Below, one piece after another: positions 61,755 to 64,000 of a stretch of 64,000 bases of DNA; the stretch's first letter is position 1; each line of letters starts with the position of its first letter. The notes beneath the pieces were generated by a model, which worked only from the letters and a program-made list of their open reading frames with translations, was not told the DNA's origin and made no database searches. This stretch comes from JBBDSU01 sp040904825. Lineage in GTDB: Bacteria; Actinomycetota; Nitriliruptoria; Nitriliruptorales; Nitriliruptoraceae. Position numbers and translations under genes: made by a program. Where the stretch lies: the NCBI GenBank assembly GCA_040904825.1, contig JBBDSU010000063.1:7401-71400 (forward strand), read 5' to 3'.

Positions 61755-64000
61755 ATGGACGCGGACTTCTCTCGCCTCGGACGGATCGCCATCGTCAACC
61801 GCGGTGAGCCGGCGATGCGAGCCATCCATGCCATTCGCGAGATTCGCCTCGAGCACGGAGCTAGCGTCGCGGCGGTCGCGCTGCACACTGACGCTGAGCG
61901 CTCAGCCATGTTTGCGCGCGAAGCCGACGACGCCCAGCTATTGCGCGCTCGGCCCATGGGCAGCGCGATCCCCTACCTCGACTTGGCCGCGCTCGAAGAA
62001 GCCTTGCTCTCATCACGTGCTGACAGCGTCTGGGTCGGCTGGGGATTCGTCGCAGAACGTCCCGAATTCGCCGAATTGTGCGCCAACCTCGGCCTGACCT
62101 TCATCGGTCCGTCAGCCGAGGTGATGCGGGCGCTCGGCGACAAGATCGGCGCCAAGCGGCTGGCCGAACAGGCGGGAGTCCCCGTATCCACTTGGAGTGG
62201 CGGTCGTGTCAACGATGTCGACGAGGCTGCCGAGCAGGCCGAGCGCATCGGCTATCCGCTCGTCGTCAAGGCCGCGGCTGGAGGCGGCGGGCGCGGGATC
62301 CGTGTAGTGCACGATCCCGCCGACTTGAGCCATTCGTTTCTCCGTGCGCGAGACGAAGCCGCCAACAGCTTCGGTGACGACACGCTGTTCATGGAGCGGC
62401 TGGTCACTGACGCACGACACATCGAAGTCCAAGTCATCGCCGACAACTACGGCAATGTGTGGACCCCTGGAGTGCGTGATTGCTCGATCCAGCGGCGTAA
62501 CCAGAAAGTGCTGGAAGAATCTGCCTCGACAGCGCTGACACCGGAGCGATCAGCTTGGCTGGCCAATGCGGCAGCAGAGCTGGTCCGTCTGGCGAACTAC
62601 CGCAATGCCGGAACGGTCGAGTTTCTCTACCAGGCTGCTACCGACGACTTCTCCTTCTTGGAGGTGAACACTCGGCTGCAGGTCGAACATCCCGTGACCG
62701 AGCGCACGACGGGCCTCGACCTCGTCAAGGCCCAGCTGCTCGTCGCCGCCGGTGGCCGCCTTGAAGGTGATGTCCGACCGACGGTTGGTCATGCCATCGA
62801 GGTGCGTCTCAACGCCGAAGACGCCGAGCGTGGCTTTGCTCCCGCACCGGGCACGATTGAGCGGCTCGACCTTCCAGCCGGACCAGGCATTCGCGTCGAC
62901 ACGGGAGTCAGTGAAGGCGACGTGATTCCGTCCGAGTACGACTCGATGATCGCCAAGATCATTGCCTACGGCCGCGACCGCACTGAAGCGCTGGCGCGCC
63001 TGCGTCGCGCTTTGGCCCAAACCACGGTGCTCGTCCGTGGAGGGACAACCAACCGCGCATTCTTGCGCGCCCTCGTTGACCATCCTGACATCGTCTCAGG
63101 AGACGTCGACACCACGTGGCTCGACCGGCTGACGTCCGATGGCGGCTGGCAATTCGAGACTCGCACAGACGTTGCCTTGGTGGCTGCAGCCATCGAGGCC
63201 TACGACGTCGAGGAACGCGTCGACATCGACCGGTTCTTTGCATCGGCAGCGCGTGGCCGCCCTCAACTCAAGGCCGACGCACCCCGCTCAGTCGACTTGC
63301 GGATCGGCGGGACCCAATACCGCTTGGCGGTGGCCCGCGTAGATCGCGACCGTTATCAAGTTGCCCTGGGTGACCACAAGGTGCTGGCCGCCATCGAACC
63401 GCTCCGGCCGTACGAGCGCCGGATGACCATCGGCCGGCAACGGCTGCGCATCACCTCACTGCCCCAGGGTCCCGAACAGCTCATCGAGGTCGACGGCGTC
63501 CCGCATCGGGTATCGCAAGACGATGCTGGCTTGCTGCGCGCACCCGGCCCTTCAGTCGTGGTGGCCGTGACCGTCGACGAAGGTGATGCCGTAGAAGCTG
63601 GCCAGTCGCTCGTCATTCTCGAGAGCATGAAAATGGAGACGGTGCTCACCGCGCCCTTCAGTGGCGTCATCGCCGAAGTCATGACGACCGGCAATGTCCA
63701 GCTCGACTCTGGTGCCCCGATCTTGCGCCTCGAATCAACGGAAGATGAGGATGCCGCAGCCGTCGGCCCTGGTGTGGACTTGGCCAACCTCGCCGCCGCC
63801 AGCGTCACCGAGCGCTCGACTTCTCCCGCATTCGATGCTCTCGACACGCTGCGGCGGTTCATCCTCGGATGGGATGTCGACAGCAGTGACATCGCCGAAG
63901 TACTTGAGCATCTGGCGACCAGTGACCCGGCTGACGCCCAGGTGATGCACGGCGAACTCAATGTGCTGCGCATGTTCGCCGACCTTGCCTCGCTCACACG
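61755..64000 (+). CDS. biotin-dependent acyl-CoA carboxylase, biotin carboxylase and BCCP part (cut by window edge)
   Basis: 748 codons are visible, open to the edge. The biotin carboxylase domain (1 to about 450) starts GRIAIVNRGEPAMRAIHAI and has AAAGGGGRGIRVV, FLEVNTRLQVEHPVTE and ERGFAPAPGTIERL. The biotinyl domain carries Lys626 in ESMKMETVLTAP. After it the frame continues for over 120 codons (DALDTLRRFILGWD), which would not be needed in a stand-alone alpha subunit; this fits the large actinobacterial fusions with a carboxyltransferase. GARGG-like GGAGG precedes the ATG at 61755; a second ATG at 61751 is out of frame. Substrate (acetyl- or propionyl-CoA) cannot be told. Confidence 0.9.
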   Translation, partial: MDADFSRLGRIAIVNRGEPAMRAIHAIREIRLEHGASVAAVALHTDAERSAMFAREADDAQLLRARPMGSAIPYLDLAALEEALLSSRADSVWVGWGFVAERPEFAELCANLGLTFIGPSAEVMRALGDKIGAKRLAEQAGVPVSTWSGGRVNDVDEAAEQAERIGYPLVVKAAAGGGGRGIRVVHDPADLSHSFLRARDEAANSFGDDTLFMERLVTDARHIEVQVIADNYGNVWTPGVRDCSIQRRNQKVLEESASTALTPERSAWLANAAAELVRLANYRNAGTVEFLYQAATDDFSFLEVNTRLQVEHPVTERTTGLDLVKAQLLVAAGGRLEGDVRPTVGHAIEVRLNAEDAERGFAPAPGTIERLDLPAGPGIRVDTGVSEGDVIPSEYDSMIAKIIAYGRDRTEALARLRRALAQTTVLVRGGTTNRAFLRALVDHPDIVSGDVDTTWLDRLTSDGGWQFETRTDVALVAAAIEAYDVEERVDIDRFFASAARGRPQLKADAPRSVDLRIGGTQYRLAVARVDRDRYQVALGDHKVLAAIEPLRPYERRMTIGRQRLRITSLPQGPEQLIEVDGVPHRVSQDDAGLLRAPGPSVVVAVTVDEGDAVEAGQSLVILESMKMETVLTAPFSGVIAEVMTTGNVQLDSGAPILRLESTEDEDAAAVGPGVDLANLAAASVTERSTSPAFDALDTLRRFILGWDVDSSDIAEVLEHLATSDPADAQVMHGELNVLRMFADLASLT

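Overview
High-GC bacterial chromosome segment, most likely from an uncultured actinobacterium (Actinomycetota, possibly class Acidimicrobiia; the class is a guess). Pointers: a deazaflavin (F420)-type nitroreductase, a soluble acyl-ACP desaturase, an RNase E/G with an arginine-rich N-terminal extension, frequent GTG starts, and a gene order on the minus strand (tig, clpP, clpX, valS, folC, ndk, mreB-C-D, mrdA, rodA, two radical-SAM-linked genes, rne, rplU, rpmA, obg, proB) that I recall from actinobacteria such as Streptomyces. Three runs of exactly 100 N show that this is a draft or metagenome scaffold.

Layout. 1-3.0 kb: MoxR ATPase, membrane-anchored unknown and VWA-type protein, the last cut by the window edge. 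3.1-7.6 kb: quinone oxidoreductase, then proB, obg, rpmA, rplU. 7.9-14.5 kb: genes inserted into the backbone (sucrase/ferredoxin-like protein, aldehyde dehydrogenase, heterodimeric ABC exporter). 14.5-25.7 kb: RNase E/G, the two radical-SAM-linked genes, and the rod-shape and peptidoglycan cluster rodA, mrdA, mreDCB. 26-34.9 kb: an EAL-GAF-GGDEF c-di-GMP enzyme, a RadC-like protein, ndk, folC, acyl-ACP desaturase, valS. 35-41.8 kb: two membrane proteins of unknown role, a PLP dehydratase, clpX, clpP, tig.

41.9-47.7 kb is the accessory part. Behind tRNA-Pro, an HPF-like gene and tRNA-Gly lie an HTH/GNAT pair laid out like a toxin-antitoxin operon, with a near-consensus promoter overlapped by an inverted-repeat operator; a two-gene unit of nuclease-like/SLFN-g3 (DUF2075) helicase plus MazG-like nucleotide pyrophosphohydrolase; decayed remains of a rifampin ADP-ribosyltransferase, a GNAT acetyltransferase and an XRE regulator; and an F420-type nitroreductase. 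The helicase/MazG pair is the best candidate for an undescribed or little-described defence system.

47.8-64 kb is metabolic: BASS transporter, M81/MlrC-type hydrolase, Ldh-family oxidoreductase and HIT protein; gcvP-gcvT behind a tandem glycine riboswitch; a complete branched-chain-amino-acid-type ABC importer (substrate-binding protein, LivG, LivF, LivH, LivM); and the first 748 codons of a biotin-dependent acyl-CoA carboxylase that probably continues into a carboxyltransferase domain.

Two of the three N gaps are flanked by identical 55-base copies and look like unmerged contig overlaps; removing one copy restores gcvT. Short tandem repeats recur at or near gene 3' ends. I found no CRISPR array, transposase, rRNA or origin.
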